Positions 1 to 10,477 are shown, numbered from the stretch's first letter. The stretch: 64,000 nucleotides of DNA from DASPKT01 sp035626475 (GCA_035626475.1 DASPNP010000071.1:1-64000); one strand, 5' to 3'. A program made the numbers and translations. Notes: a model not told the origin generated them from the letters alone.

Positions 1-204
1 CGATAACCGGGGGCGAACCCCCGCAAAGAACCTCGGCGGATCAAGGCCTTGCGGCCCCTCTCCCCCTTCCCGCCGCCAGCTCCCCGAGGGGTCCCCGTCG
101 GCGGGAGCGGTTATCTACGCCTCCAACCGACCCAGCTCAAGGGGAAAATGAATGGGGGTTCGATTTTTTCCGAATCGCCGGTTTTGCCGGCGCCCCTCCC
201 CCGC

Positions 205-630
205 TCATCTGAGGATGCCGAGGGACCGCAGCTCGGCCGCCAGATGCGGTGGCAGCTCGTCGCCTCCCCCGCCAGCGCCGAGATCGGCCGGCGCGTCCTC
301 CGGGCGGAGATAGCGCCATCCCTGGAAGGGGCGCTTGGGCTGCGGCACGGTCTCGACCAGCTCGGTCGAGAGCAGCATGCGGCAATACTCGTCCTCGCCG
401 TAGCGCACCGTCTCGAAACCGACGAAGGGCGCCCGGACGCAGAGCACACCCTTCACGATCCAGTAGAGGGAGCCGCCGTCCAGCAGTTCCTCGGTCCGGG
501 TCGGCATGCGCTTGGTATGGGTGCCGATGACGCGCTGGCCGCGCCAGATCTCCCCCTCCTCGGCGCACCAGCGGCGCATGCTGTCCAGGCTTTCCGCGCC
601 GACGGCGAGGCGGAGCATGTGCAGGGGCAT
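205..630 (-). CDS. DUF1489 family protein
   Basis: This 141-residue soluble protein matches my recollection of the DUF1489 family, which is common in alphaproteobacteria and has no assigned biochemical role. The N-terminus MPLHMLRLAVGAES and the internal segments TKRMPTRTEELLDGGSLYWI and PFQGWRYLRPEDAP are the recognisable parts. There is no signal peptide or membrane segment. The start is an ATG, and the length is normal for the family. It is the last gene of a minus-strand run that includes the HMG-CoA lyase. No function is inferred from context. The 204 bases before it (positions 1-204) show no credible gene. Confidence 0.85.
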   Translation of the reverse strand: MPLHMLRLAVGAESLDSMRRWCAEEGEIWRGQRVIGTHTKRMPTRTEELLDGGSLYWIVKGVLCVRAPFVGFETVRYGEDEYCRMLLSTELVETVPQPKRPFQGWRYLRPEDAPADLGAGGGGDELPPHLAAELRSLGILR

Positions 631-718
631 GATCTCTGATCCAGGAATGACGGTTGACGGACCGGAGCGCTAGCCGAGCCGCCCGCCCCCGTCCAGGGGC
701 AAATTCACGCCCGCGGCC

Positions 719-1060
719 TCAGGCCCCGGCGCCGGCATTGGCCGCGCGGCACTTTGCCTCGAAGCCGGCGGAAATGAATTCCGGCTTCTTGAACAGCCCC
801 TTCAGCCAGGCGGCGAGCATGCAGAGCTCCTCGAGCTTCAGCACCTCGTCCAGCGTGCCGCCGGGGAAGCTGACGGCGAAGCTCTCGGCGATGATGTCCA
901 GCACCTCCTCCACCTGGTCGATGGAGAGGCCGCAATCGGTTTCCAGCACCGCCGTGCGGGTCAGGATCTTCTCGTCGACGCCGTATTCGTCCCGGATCAG
1001 CTTCACGATCCAGCGGAACATATGCATCCAGTTGCTGACGCCCTCGATGGACCGGCTCAA
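719..1060 (-). CDS. Small acyl-carrier-like helical protein
   Basis: A 113-residue protein read from a TTG start at 1060, preceded by a GGGAG element about ten bases upstream. An ATG at 1027 is a possible shorter start. The central part (LTRTAVLETDCGLSIDQVEE, then DIIAESFAVSFPGGTLDEVL) resembles the helical acyl-carrier-like DUF1493 type. The canonical DSL phosphopantetheine motif is not evident: the nearest serine is in GLSIDQ, so carrier function is uncertain. It lies 78 bases downstream of the HMG-CoA lyase on the same strand. The family assignment is tentative. Confidence 0.6.
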   Translation of the reverse strand: MSRSIEGVSNWMHMFRWIVKLIRDEYGVDEKILTRTAVLETDCGLSIDQVEEVLDIIAESFAVSFPGGTLDEVLKLEELCMLAAWLKGLFKKPEFISAGFEAKCRAANAGAGA

Positions 1061-1138
1061 GCCTGAAGCTCCCGTATGGAGATACGCGCGCGAGAAAGGA
1101 TTATGCCTTTTCCACCGGGCGCGCCACCAGCCTGAAGG

Positions 1139-2041
1139 TCAGGCCGCGCGCTTTGCTGCCAAGGCGCGGCCCACCTTGCTGCCGGTCGGGCGGTCGAGCG
1201 TCGCCGAGATCCACTCGCCGATGCGGGACATTTCGTCCAGATCGACGCCCGTCTCCACACCCAGCCCCTGCAGCAGGTACAGCACGTCCTCGGTGGCGAC
1301 GTTTCCGCTGGCACCCTTGGCATAGGGGCAGCCGCCCAGCCCGGCGACCGAGCTGTCCACCACCGAGGCACCCATTTCCAGGCAGGCCAGGATGTTGGCG
1401 ACCGCTTGGCCGTAGGTGTCGTGGAAGTGCAGCGCCAGCCGGCCGGCCGGCACGGTCACCGCCACCCGGCGGAACATGGCCTTGGCCTTGGCCGGCGTGC
1501 CGACGCCGATCGTGTCGCCCAGGCTGACCTCGTAGCAGCCGAGATCGATCAGCTTGGCCGCCACCTCCGCCACCCGGCCGGGGTCAACGGCCCCCTCATA
1601 GGGACAGCCCAGCACGCAGGAGACGTAGCCGCGCACCTTGAGACCCTTGGCGGTCGCGGTGGCGCAGACGGGGGCGAAGCGCTCCAGGCTCTCGGATATC
1701 GAGCAGTTGATGTTCTTGCGCGAGAAGCTTTCCGAGGCGGCGCCGAAAACGGCGATCTCCTCCACGCCGGACGCCAGCGCCTGCTCCAACCCCTTCTCGT
1801 TCGGCACCAGCACGGGATAGGCGACGCCGGGCCTGCGGGTGATGCGGGCCAGCACCTCCGCCGTGTCCGCCATCTGCGGGACCCATTTGGGCGAGACGAA
1901 GGCGCCGGCCTCGACGGCCTTGAGGCCGGTGGCGGAGAGGCGGTCGACCAGCTCGACCTTCACCTCGGTCGGCACCTGGGCCTTCTCGTTCTGCAGCCCG
2001 TCGCGCGGGCCCATCTCGACGATCTTCACGAAGCCGCTCAT
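1139..2041 (-). CDS. mvaB: Hydroxymethylglutaryl-CoA lyase
   Basis: The enzyme splits 3-hydroxy-3-methylglutaryl-CoA into acetoacetate and acetyl-CoA, the last step of leucine degradation. The 300-residue TIM-barrel protein opens with MSGFVKIVEMGPRDGLQNEK, which carries the substrate and metal-binding residues Arg13 and Asp14. It ends with the family signature SVAGLGGCPYAKGASGN, whose catalytic Cys is residue 238. A longer open frame continues upstream to 2665, but homology starts at the ATG at 2041, so that start is chosen. It follows the PAP2-like gene by 17 bases and belongs with mccA, liuC and mccB further upstream on the same strand. Confidence 0.95.
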   Translation of the reverse strand: MSGFVKIVEMGPRDGLQNEKAQVPTEVKVELVDRLSATGLKAVEAGAFVSPKWVPQMADTAEVLARITRRPGVAYPVLVPNEKGLEQALASGVEEIAVFGAASESFSRKNINCSISESLERFAPVCATATAKGLKVRGYVSCVLGCPYEGAVDPGRVAEVAAKLIDLGCYEVSLGDTIGVGTPAKAKAMFRRVAVTVPAGRLALHFHDTYGQAVANILACLEMGASVVDSSVAGLGGCPYAKGASGNVATEDVLYLLQGLGVETGVDLDEMSRIGEWISATLDRPTGSKVGRALAAKRAA

Positions 2042-2058
2042 TCCCAGGGTCCTTTCGG

Positions 2059-2739
2059 TCAATCGTTTCCGGCCGCGCGCGCGTCCATCCGGGCCACGCC
2101 CTCCACCAGGCAGAGGCGCAGGATCAGCACGGTGGCCACGCCCAGCGCGCCGCCGGCCAGCGCGTCCGACGGCCAGTGCTGGCCCAGCATGACAGGTGCC
2201 AGCGCCGGCGGCAGTGCCGCGAGGTAGAAGAGCGGCGCCGGCCGGGGCCAGCGGATGCCCAGCAGGCAGGCGGCGGCGAAGCAGGCGGCGGCGGCCGCTG
2301 CGGGCATCGAGGCGAAGTCGGGCGAGAGGTTCAGGAAGTCGAACTGCGCCGGCACGCCCTGGTCCACCACCAGCGGCCTCGGCCGGCCGAAGACGATCTC
2401 CTCCAGCCGCACCAGCCCCCAGGTCAGCGCCAGCGCCGCGACGGAGAAACCGCCCCAGCTCAGCAGGTCGCGGCCCCAGCGGCGCAGGCTCGGCACCGAG
2501 GCCGCCGCCGCCCCCGCCAGGGCCAGCAACGCCATGAGGCCCAGCAGCGGCACGAAGCCGGCCCGGTCCAGCAGCTCCCAGAAGCCGCGCGACCGCTCGC
2601 CCATCCCGCGCAGCCAGGCCGAGGCCGGCCGGTCGAGCATGAAGACGAACAGCAGCGCGCCGCACAGCAGCAGCATCAGGATGCCGCCATAGCGCTTGGC
2701 GGCCAGCAGCGCCGCCATCTCGTCCCGGTACCAGGCCAC
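2059..2739 (-). CDS. PAP2-like membrane protein, catalytically degenerate
   Basis: This 226-residue integral membrane protein has the layout of a PAP2 phosphatase: about six hydrophobic segments, a motif-1-like FGRPRP near residue 130, and a motif-3-like GQHWPSDALAGG near residue 190. The catalytic residues are largely missing. The Lys of KX6RP appears to be Glu. The PSGH motif is replaced by ASMPAAAA, with no His. The Arg of SRX5H is Pro, and only the last His and Asp remain. Active PAP2 enzymes dephosphorylate lipid phosphates such as undecaprenyl or phosphatidylglycerol phosphate, but this copy is probably inactive or repurposed. It sits between mccA (23 bases) and mvaB (17 bases), likely co-transcribed. 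Confidence 0.8.
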   Translation of the reverse strand: MAWYRDEMAALLAAKRYGGILMLLLCGALLFVFMLDRPASAWLRGMGERSRGFWELLDRAGFVPLLGLMALLALAGAAAASVPSLRRWGRDLLSWGGFSVAALALTWGLVRLEEIVFGRPRPLVVDQGVPAQFDFLNLSPDFASMPAAAAAACFAAACLLGIRWPRPAPLFYLAALPPALAPVMLGQHWPSDALAGGALGVATVLILRLCLVEGVARMDARAAGND

Positions 2740-2762
2740 CCTACCCTCTCAGACGGCGCGGC

Positions 2763-4796
2763 TCACGCGCCCTTCTCGAACCCGATCAGCTCGGCGCCTT
2801 CCGGCACCTGCTCGCCCACGCCGTACTTCACGGCCGCGACCGTGCCGGCGGCCGGCGCCTTGATGGTGTGCTCCATCTTCATGGCCTCCAGCACCACCAG
2901 CGGCTGACCCTTCTCGACCGCGGCGCCCGGCTCGACCAGTACGGCGATGACCTTGCCGGGCATGGGTGCCGTGAGCCGGCCGGCGCCGCCGGTGTCGGCC
3001 TCGCCCGAGGCCAGCGGCTCCACCAGCGTCAGCTTGCGGCTGCCGCCGGCGTGGAAGATGGTCACCTCGGCGCCGGCTTTCACCCAGCGGGCGGAGACGC
3101 GATGGCCGCCCAGGTCGGCGGTGAGCGTGCCGTCGCCGGACAGCTCGCCGCGCGCCACCATCTCTCCGCCCGGGAGATGCAGATGGTAGCCGTCGCGCTT
3201 GTAGGCCAGCTTCACCACATGCTCCGCCGCGGTGCCGTCCTCGCCCGCGGCCTCGCGGAAGGTCAGCGTGCCGTGCGCCTCGTCGTTCAGGCGCCAGCCG
3301 TCGGCGCGGCTCCAGGGGCTCCACGGGTCGAGCGAGGCCGCCGCCTGGGCCCGCGCCTGGGATCCCCGCCGCAGCAGCACGCCCAGCGCCGACAGGGCCA
3401 GGGCCTCGTCGGACGGCGCGGCCGCCGCCGGCAGCAGGTCGCCCTCGAACCGCGCGATGAAGCGGGTGTCGAGGTCGGCCTCCATGAAGGCCGGGTGCGC
3501 CGCGATGGCGGAGAGGAAGGCGACGTTGGCGTTCAGCCCGGCGATCTCGGTGCCGGCCAGCGCCGCCCGCAGGCGCCGCACGGCCGCGGGACGGTCGCGG
3601 TCCCACACGATCAGCTTGGCGATCATCGGGTCGTAATGGATGGAGATGGCGTCGCCCGCGCGCACGCCGGTATCGACGCGCACATGCGTCCCCTGCTCCG
3701 GGAAGCGCAGGTGAGAAAGATTGCCGGTCTGCGGCAGGAAGCCCTTGGCCGGGTCCTCGGCATAGAGGCGCACCTCGATGGCGTGGCCGTCGATGGCGAG
3801 CTGGTCCTGCGTCAGTGGCAGGCGGCCGCCGGCCGCGACCCGCAGCTGCCACTCCACCAGATCCTGGCCGGTGATGCATTCGGTGACCGGATGCTCCACC
3901 TGCAGGCGGGTGTTCATCTCCATGAAGTAGAAGCTCCCGTCGCCCCCGGTCTCCACCGGGTCCAGCAGGAATTCCACCGTGCCGGCGCCGACATAGCCGA
4001 TGGCCTTGGCGGCGGCCACCGCCGCCTCGCCCATGCGCTTGCGGATGGCGGGGTCGAGGTTCGGCGCCGGCGCCTCCTCCACCACCTTCTGGTGGCGGCG
4101 CTGGATGGAGCAGTCGCGCTCGAACAGATAGACGCAGTCGCCGTGGCCGTCGGCGAAGACCTGGATCTCCACATGGCGCGGGCGGCCCAGATAGCGCTCG
4201 ATCAGCACCCGGTCGTCGCCGAAGCTGCTGGCGGCCTCGCGCTTGGCGCTGGCGAGCTGGGCCGGGAAGTCGGCGGCATCGGTCGCCACTTTCATCCCCT
4301 TGCCGCCGCCGCCGGCGGATGCCTTGATCAGCACGGGGAAGCCGATGCGCTGGGCCTCGGCGGCCAGCAGGGCCGGGTCCTGGTCCTCGCCATGATAGCC
4401 GGGGACCAGCGGGACGGCGGCCTTCTCCATCAGCGCCTTGGCCTCGGACTTGCCGCCCATGGCGCGGATGGCGCTGGCCGGCGGGCCGACGAAGACGATG
4501 CCGGCGGCGGCGCAGGCCTCGGCGAAGGCGGCGTTCTCCGACAGGAAGCCGTAGCCGGGATGAACAGCCTGGGCGCCGGTCCTGCGGCAGGCCTCCAGGA
4601 TCGCGTCCATGCGCAGATAGCTCTCTCGGGCGGGAGCCGGGCCGATGCGCACGGCCTCGTCGGCCATGGCGACATGCATGGCGTTCGCGTCGGCGTCGGA
4701 ATAGACCGCCACCGTGCGGATGCCCAGCCGCCGGGCGGTACGGATCACCCGGCAGGCGATCTCGCCCCGGTTGGCGATCAGCAGCTTGTCGAACAT
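2763..4796 (-). CDS. mccA: Methylcrotonyl-CoA carboxylase, biotin-carrying alpha subunit
   Basis: The alpha subunit carboxylates its own biotin using ATP and bicarbonate. The beta subunit then transfers the CO2 to 3-methylcrotonyl-CoA in leucine catabolism. The 677-residue protein starts FDKLLIANRGEIACRVIRTA. It has the biotin carboxylase ATP-grasp domain with the glycine-rich KASAGGGGKGMKV loop near residue 160, and EMNTRLQVEHPVTE near residue 290. The C-terminal carrier domain has the biotinyl lysine in VLEAMKMEHT. The VPGYHGEDQD segment is typical of MCC rather than PCC. The ATG at 4796 follows a GTGGGGGAA ribosome site; a longer upstream frame is not homologous. The partner mccB is 3.2 kb upstream, not adjacent. 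Confidence 0.93.
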   Translation of the reverse strand: MFDKLLIANRGEIACRVIRTARRLGIRTVAVYSDADANAMHVAMADEAVRIGPAPARESYLRMDAILEACRRTGAQAVHPGYGFLSENAAFAEACAAAGIVFVGPPASAIRAMGGKSEAKALMEKAAVPLVPGYHGEDQDPALLAAEAQRIGFPVLIKASAGGGGKGMKVATDAADFPAQLASAKREAASSFGDDRVLIERYLGRPRHVEIQVFADGHGDCVYLFERDCSIQRRHQKVVEEAPAPNLDPAIRKRMGEAAVAAAKAIGYVGAGTVEFLLDPVETGGDGSFYFMEMNTRLQVEHPVTECITGQDLVEWQLRVAAGGRLPLTQDQLAIDGHAIEVRLYAEDPAKGFLPQTGNLSHLRFPEQGTHVRVDTGVRAGDAISIHYDPMIAKLIVWDRDRPAAVRRLRAALAGTEIAGLNANVAFLSAIAAHPAFMEADLDTRFIARFEGDLLPAAAAPSDEALALSALGVLLRRGSQARAQAAASLDPWSPWSRADGWRLNDEAHGTLTFREAAGEDGTAAEHVVKLAYKRDGYHLHLPGGEMVARGELSGDGTLTADLGGHRVSARWVKAGAEVTIFHAGGSRKLTLVEPLASGEADTGGAGRLTAPMPGKVIAVLVEPGAAVEKGQPLVVLEAMKMEHTIKAPAAGTVAAVKYGVGEQVPEGAELIGFEKGA

Positions 4797-4837
4797 CGGT
4801 TCCCCCACCCTTCTTCTTGTCTGACCATTATGCCCGG

Positions 4838-6565
4838 TCATCCTGACCGGGTCGTATCCGATTCCCGGTACCGAGTCACGAGTTCCTCCACCGCCTGGCT
4901 GGGCACCCCCAGCGCGTGCAGCGCGCCACGCGCCAGCGCCAGGCTGGATTCGAAGGTCTCCGGCACCACCGCGGCGGCGCCCAACGCCTCCAGCGCGCCT
5001 GCCCCTTTGCGATCGCGCGAGCGGGCGAAGATGCGGACGGCGGGCCATTCGCGGCGGATGGCAACGACCGTGCGTTCCGCCGCGTGCGGGTCGTCCAGCG
5101 TGACGATCACGGCGGCGGCCCGGTCGATGCCCAGGCGCTTCAGTATTTCCGGCCGCGAGCCGTCGCCATAGCTGACCGGCATGCCGCGCTCGCGGCTGCG
5201 GCGCACCCGCTCGGGGTCCAGGTCGATGGCGTGGTAGGGCACCTGCTGTTCCGAAAGCAGGCACGCCACCGTCTCGCCAACGCGGCCGAAGCCGGCCACC
5301 AGCACATGGCCTTCCAGCGCCTCGGCTTCGTTCTCGGGCGCATCCGCCACGGGCACCCCGACGCGGGCGACGATGCGGTCGGCCAGCGCCGGCAGGAAGG
5401 GCGTCAGCATGATGGAAAGGCCGACCACGGCGAAGGCCAGCTGCGCCGTCTCCGCCGGCAGCAGCCCCGCCGCCAGCGCCGTGCCGATGACGACGAAGGC
5501 GAACTCGCCCCCCTCGCCCAGCAACACGCCCGCGCGGATGGCGACGTCGCGCGGCGCGCCGAAGGCCAGCGCCAGCAGCCCGGCGATCAGCGCCTTGCCC
5601 AGCATCAGCGCCGCCACGGCGGCCAGCGCCCAGTACCAGTGGCGGCCGACCAGGGCCAGGTCGATGCCCATGCCGACCGCCAGAAAGAACAGGCCGAGCA
5701 GCAGCCCCTTGAAGGGCTGGATGTCGCTCTCGACCTGGTGGCGGAAGGGCGTGCCGGCCAGGACCAGCCCGGCCAGGAAGGCGCCCAGCGCCGCCGACAG
5801 CCCGGCGGCGTGCGTCGCCCAGCCGGTGCCCAGCACGATCAGCAGCGCGGTCGCGGTGAACAGCTCGGTCGAGCGGGTGGATGCCACACGGGCCAGCAGC
5901 GGTCCCAGCGTGTAGCGCCCCAGCCCCAGGATCACCGCCACGGCCACCGCCGCCTTCAGCACCGAGGCGCCCAGCATGAGGGCCAGCGGCGCGTCGCCCG
6001 GAGCGGCCAGCACCGAGACCAGCACCAGCACCGGTACGACCGCCAGGTCCTGGAACAACAGGACGGCGAAACTGACGCGCCCGGCGGGGGCCGCCACCTC
6101 GCCCCTCTCCACCAGCAGCTGGACCACCACGGCGGTGGAGGAGAGCGCCAGGCAGGCGCCCAGGATCACCGCGGCCTCCGCCCCGGCGCCGAACGCGTAG
6201 ACCACGCCGCCGATAGCCAGGGCGGAGACGATTACCTGCGCCGCCCCCAGCCCGAAGACCCAGCGGCGCAGCACCCGCAGCCGCTCGATCGACAGCTCCA
6301 ACCCGATCAGGAACAGCAGGAAGACGACGCCCAGCTCGGCCACGGCGCGGACATCCTCCACCCCGCCGACCAGCTCCAGCCCCGACGGACCGATCAGCAG
6401 GCCCGCCACCAGATAGCCCAGCACCGGGCTGACCCGCAGCCTGTGCAGCAGCAGCACGACCAGCACGGCGGCGGCCAGGAAGACCAGGGCCTCGCTGAGG
6501 AAGGGGATGCCGCCATGCACCGCCTCGCCGAAGAGGGCGCCCGCGCTCTCGGGTATACCGGTCAT
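4838..6565 (-). CDS. Monovalent cation:proton antiporter with TrkA-N domain (KefB/CPA2 type)
   Basis: A 575-residue inner-membrane antiporter of the CPA2 family, which exchanges K+ or Na+ for protons. Roughly the first 390 residues form about 12 to 13 membrane segments, including the conserved LGYLVAGLLIGPSGLEL and LSSTAVVVQLL stretches. The C-terminal third is a cytosolic TrkA-N (RCK) nucleotide-binding domain with GFGRVGETVA as the dinucleotide loop and an aspartate at the end of the second strand (AIDLDPERV). It lies between liuC and mccA, 41 bases upstream of mccA, and has no known link to leucine catabolism. Glutathione gating as in KefB or KefC cannot be judged from sequence. Confidence 0.9.
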   Translation of the reverse strand: MTGIPESAGALFGEAVHGGIPFLSEALVFLAAAVLVVLLLHRLRVSPVLGYLVAGLLIGPSGLELVGGVEDVRAVAELGVVFLLFLIGLELSIERLRVLRRWVFGLGAAQVIVSALAIGGVVYAFGAGAEAAVILGACLALSSTAVVVQLLVERGEVAAPAGRVSFAVLLFQDLAVVPVLVLVSVLAAPGDAPLALMLGASVLKAAVAVAVILGLGRYTLGPLLARVASTRSTELFTATALLIVLGTGWATHAAGLSAALGAFLAGLVLAGTPFRHQVESDIQPFKGLLLGLFFLAVGMGIDLALVGRHWYWALAAVAALMLGKALIAGLLALAFGAPRDVAIRAGVLLGEGGEFAFVVIGTALAAGLLPAETAQLAFAVVGLSIMLTPFLPALADRIVARVGVPVADAPENEAEALEGHVLVAGFGRVGETVACLLSEQQVPYHAIDLDPERVRRSRERGMPVSYGDGSRPEILKRLGIDRAAAVIVTLDDPHAAERTVVAIRREWPAVRIFARSRDRKGAGALEALGAAAVVPETFESSLALARGALHALGVPSQAVEELVTRYRESDTTRSG

Positions 6566-6684
6566 CGGCGTCCCCTGCGGCGGGGAATGGCGGCGAGGTC
6601 AGGCAGGCGCATCACGGTTCCTTGGACGTTCCGGGCGAACGCTGCACCTTGCGCATCTTTGCCCGGCCACCGCATTGATCCGGA

Positions 6685-7485
6685 TCAGCCCTTCAGCATC
6701 CAGGACGGCTTGCGCTTCTCCAGGAAGGCGCCGACACCCTCCCGCCCCTCGGCGCCCGCGCGGGCGTCGGCGATGCGGTCGGCGGTGTCGTGGATGACGT
6801 AGGTGTCCACCGGGCGGCTGCCGACGGCGAAGATCAGCTCCTTGGAGGCGCGCTGCGCCTTCGGCCCGCCCTCCATGATGCGCTTCAGCAGCGTCTCGAC
6901 CGTCGTGTCCAGTTCCGCCGCCGGCACCACCTCGTGCACCAGGCCGGCGGCCTTGGCCTCGCTCGCGCTGAAGCGCTCGGCGGTCAGGAAGTAGCGGCGG
7001 CAGTTGCGCTCGCCCATGGCGGCCACGACATAGGGGCCGATGGTGGCGGGGATCAGGCCCAGCTTCACCTCCGACAGGCAGAAGGTCGCCGTGTCGGTCG
7101 CCACCGCCATGTCGCAGCAGGCCACCAGCCCGACGCCGCCGCCGAAGGCCGGGCCGTGCACCACGGCGATGGTGGGCTTGGGCATGAAGTTCAGCGCCTT
7201 CAGCATCAGCGCCAGGCCCATGGCGTCCTCGCGGTTCTGCTCCCGCGTGTAGGAGGACATGCGCTTCATCCAGGTGAGGTCGGCGCCGGCGGAGAAGCTG
7301 GGGCCGTTGCCGCGCAGCAGCACCGCCCGCACGCCCTCGTCGGTGCCCAGCTCGGTGAAGACCCGGGTCAGCTCGGCGATCACCGCCTCGTTGAAGGCGT
7401 TGTGCAGCTCCGCCCGGTTCAGCAGCACCGTCGCCACCGCGCCCTCGCGGATCACCATCACGTCCTGGTGCTCACTCTCGGCCAT
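6685..7485 (-). CDS. liuC: Enoyl-CoA hydratase, probable methylglutaconyl-CoA hydratase
   Basis: A 266-residue crotonase-fold protein. It has the oxyanion-hole segments SFSAGADLTWMKRM (around residues 64-77) and HGPAFGGGVGLVACCD (around 110-125), and the catalytic region VKLGLIPATIGPYVV. The GADLTWMK and AGLVHEVV blocks fit methylglutaconyl-CoA hydratase, which hydrates 3-methylglutaconyl-CoA to HMG-CoA. The specific substrate is inferred from its position between MCC genes and HMG-CoA lyase; a generic enoyl-CoA hydratase role is possible. The ATG at 7485 leaves 87 bases to the divergent gene at 7573, so both promoters should lie in that gap. Confidence 0.88.
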   Translation of the reverse strand: MAESEHQDVMVIREGAVATVLLNRAELHNAFNEAVIAELTRVFTELGTDEGVRAVLLRGNGPSFSAGADLTWMKRMSSYTREQNREDAMGLALMLKALNFMPKPTIAVVHGPAFGGGVGLVACCDMAVATDTATFCLSEVKLGLIPATIGPYVVAAMGERNCRRYFLTAERFSASEAKAAGLVHEVVPAAELDTTVETLLKRIMEGGPKAQRASKELIFAVGSRPVDTYVIHDTADRIADARAGAEGREGVGAFLEKRKPSWMLKG

Positions 7486-7572
7486 CGGGCCCCTCCCCCT
7501 TCGATAAGTCCGGCCGCAACTTGGGCGGCGGCTGCGCTGTTATCCCTTCGAGACCGGACGGAGACCGAACGC

Positions 7573-8037
7573 ATGATCCCCACCCGCTACCACGGCATCC
7601 TCGACTACGCCTCCGCCATCGCGCTGGCCGCGGTGCCCCGCCTGCTGGGCTGGGACCGCAAGGTCCGTACGCTGACCGACGTGGCGGCAGCGGGGACCCT
7701 CGGCTACGCGCTGGCCACCCGCTACGAACTCGGCGCCTTCGCCGGCCTGACCATGCGCCACCATCTGATGGTGGACGCGGCCGAGGGCGCCGGCTTTCTG
7801 GCCGCGGCCGCCCTGCTGGAGGACGAGCCGCTGTCGGTGCGCGCGGCGCTGGCCGGCTACGGCCTGTTCGCGCTGACCGCCGCCAACTTCTCCGACGTCA
7901 CCGCCTATGAGGGCGAGCCCGCCATGGCGCCGGGCAAGCGGACGAAGACGGGTGCCTTCGTCATGGCCGAGGACGACGGCGAGGTCGGCTACCGGCCGTC
8001 GCTGTCCTTGCGCGACCGGCAGCGTCAACGCCGCTGA
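7573..8037 (+). CDS. Small membrane protein of the SPW-repeat kind
   Basis: A 154-residue protein starting IPTRYHGILDYASAIALAAV, a start often seen in small integral membrane proteins of the SPW-repeat type. Three to four hydrophobic segments span roughly residues 10-120, followed by a polar tail ending RQRQRR. The same frame is open far upstream but is only a shadow of liuC; the ATG at 7573 is the first credible start. It is transcribed against the flanking catabolic genes, and its TGA abuts the TCA (reverse stop) of mccB at 8038 with no spacer. The function is unknown. Confidence 0.7.
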   Translation: MIPTRYHGILDYASAIALAAVPRLLGWDRKVRTLTDVAAAGTLGYALATRYELGAFAGLTMRHHLMVDAAEGAGFLAAAALLEDEPLSVRAALAGYGLFALTAANFSDVTAYEGEPAMAPGKRTKTGAFVMAEDDGEVGYRPSLSLRDRQRQRR

Positions 8038-9645
<1,608 letters not shown>

Positions 9646-9843
9646 GCTTTCCCCCTGAATGCCGCCGGCCTTGAGGGGCCGGTTCGTGTCCTGTGCAAGG
9701 TGCCGCAGGATGCACGCGCTTGCCAGCGAAAGGCAAGGTGGAAGGACAGGGTTGCTGACCCATCTGACCGCATGCCACCCCCGAAAGCGCGGGCGGGATC
9801 GTGACCGAAAGAAGCCGGCTTGGCCGAAGGTAATTTGTCACCG

Positions 9844-9852
9844 TTATCCACA
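9844..9852 (+). promoter_or_regulatory. DnaA box, perfect TTATCCACA match
   Basis: The nonamer TTATCCACA matches the DnaA-box consensus exactly. A weaker inverted partner, TGGGGATAG, follows a few bases later. One or two boxes do not make an origin, and no origin-flanking genes are near. A chance match or a DnaA-responsive promoter element for mccB or the response regulator are both possible. Confidence 0.35.
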
Positions 9853-9966
9853 GCGCTGGGGATAGATCCGATCCGCCGTCCGTCGGCTGTTGAAAAATCC
9901 TTGCAGGGCAATCACTTCGGTTGGAGATTCCCTCCCTCGCCGGGCATAGGACTCGGCCTAAATGGA

Positions 9967-9986
9967 TACCACTTACGACTGTGGTA
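9967..9986. promoter_or_regulatory. Inverted repeat TACCAC-N8-GTGGTA
   Basis: Two perfect six-base arms, separated by eight bases, lie about 30 bases before the response-regulator start. The geometry is compatible with a dimeric regulator site. No binding protein can be named. Confidence 0.35.
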
Positions 9987-10018
9987 GACCATAAGGGGAC
10001 TGGCGGGCCTCGACCTGG

Positions 10019-10477
10019 ATGAGCAGCTTAGGCCGCGACGGAACTTCCCCTAGCGCCGAGCCGGAACCATCCATGTTGGCTGAAGCCCGCATCGTCGCCC
10101 CCTCACGGGTGGCACGCCTCCTCATCGTGGAGGATGAACTCCTGATCGCCTGGAGCCTGCGCGAGTCCCTGTCGGCTGCCGGCCACGAGGTCGTCTCCAT
10201 CGCCAGCACCGCTGACGAGGCGGTCGCCATGGCGGAGGACGGCGAGCCCGACCTGATCGTGATGGACATCAATCTCGGCCGCGGCGGCGACGGGGTGGAC
10301 GCCGGGGCCCGCATCCGCGGACGCCGGGCCGTGCCGATCCTGTTCGTGACCGCCTACCGTGACGACCGCACCCTGGCCCGCGTGGCCGAGAACGTTCCCG
10401 ACGCCCCGGTGCTGGCGAAACCGCTGCTGCCGGGCGAGCTGGAACGGGCCGTCAAGAAGGCCCTCGCCGCCATCTGA
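10019..10477 (+). CDS. Single-domain response regulator (receiver only)
   Basis: A 152-residue protein made almost entirely of a CheY-like receiver domain. The acidic pair is Glu38-Asp39 (VEDE), the phosphoacceptor is Asp83 (VMDINLG), the switch Thr is residue 111 (FVTAY) and the invariant Lys is 134 (AKPL). No output domain follows. The first 30 residues look like a disordered leader, and an ATG at 10073 could be the true start; neither has a strong ribosome site. No sensor kinase is adjacent. In alphaproteobacteria such receivers often act as phosphate shuttles, which is an inference here. A strong terminator follows. Confidence 0.9.
   Translation: MSSLGRDGTSPSAEPEPSMLAEARIVAPSRVARLLIVEDELLIAWSLRESLSAAGHEVVSIASTADEAVAMAEDGEPDLIVMDINLGRGGDGVDAGARIRGRRAVPILFVTAYRDDRTLARVAENVPDAPVLAKPLLPGELERAVKKALAAI

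Larger units (their letters stand above)
9646..10018. other. Divergent intergenic region, no gene seen
   Basis: This 373-base gap separates mccB (leftward) from a response regulator (rightward), so promoters for both should lie here. No convincing coding frame is visible. It contains a consensus DnaA box and an inverted repeat, both listed separately, and some AT-richer stretches between 9830 and 9990. Confidence 0.6.

Noticed and set aside
9844..9870. Possible chromosomal origin
   Set aside because: There is one good DnaA box and one weak one, no AT-rich unwinding region, and none of the usual origin-flanking genes.
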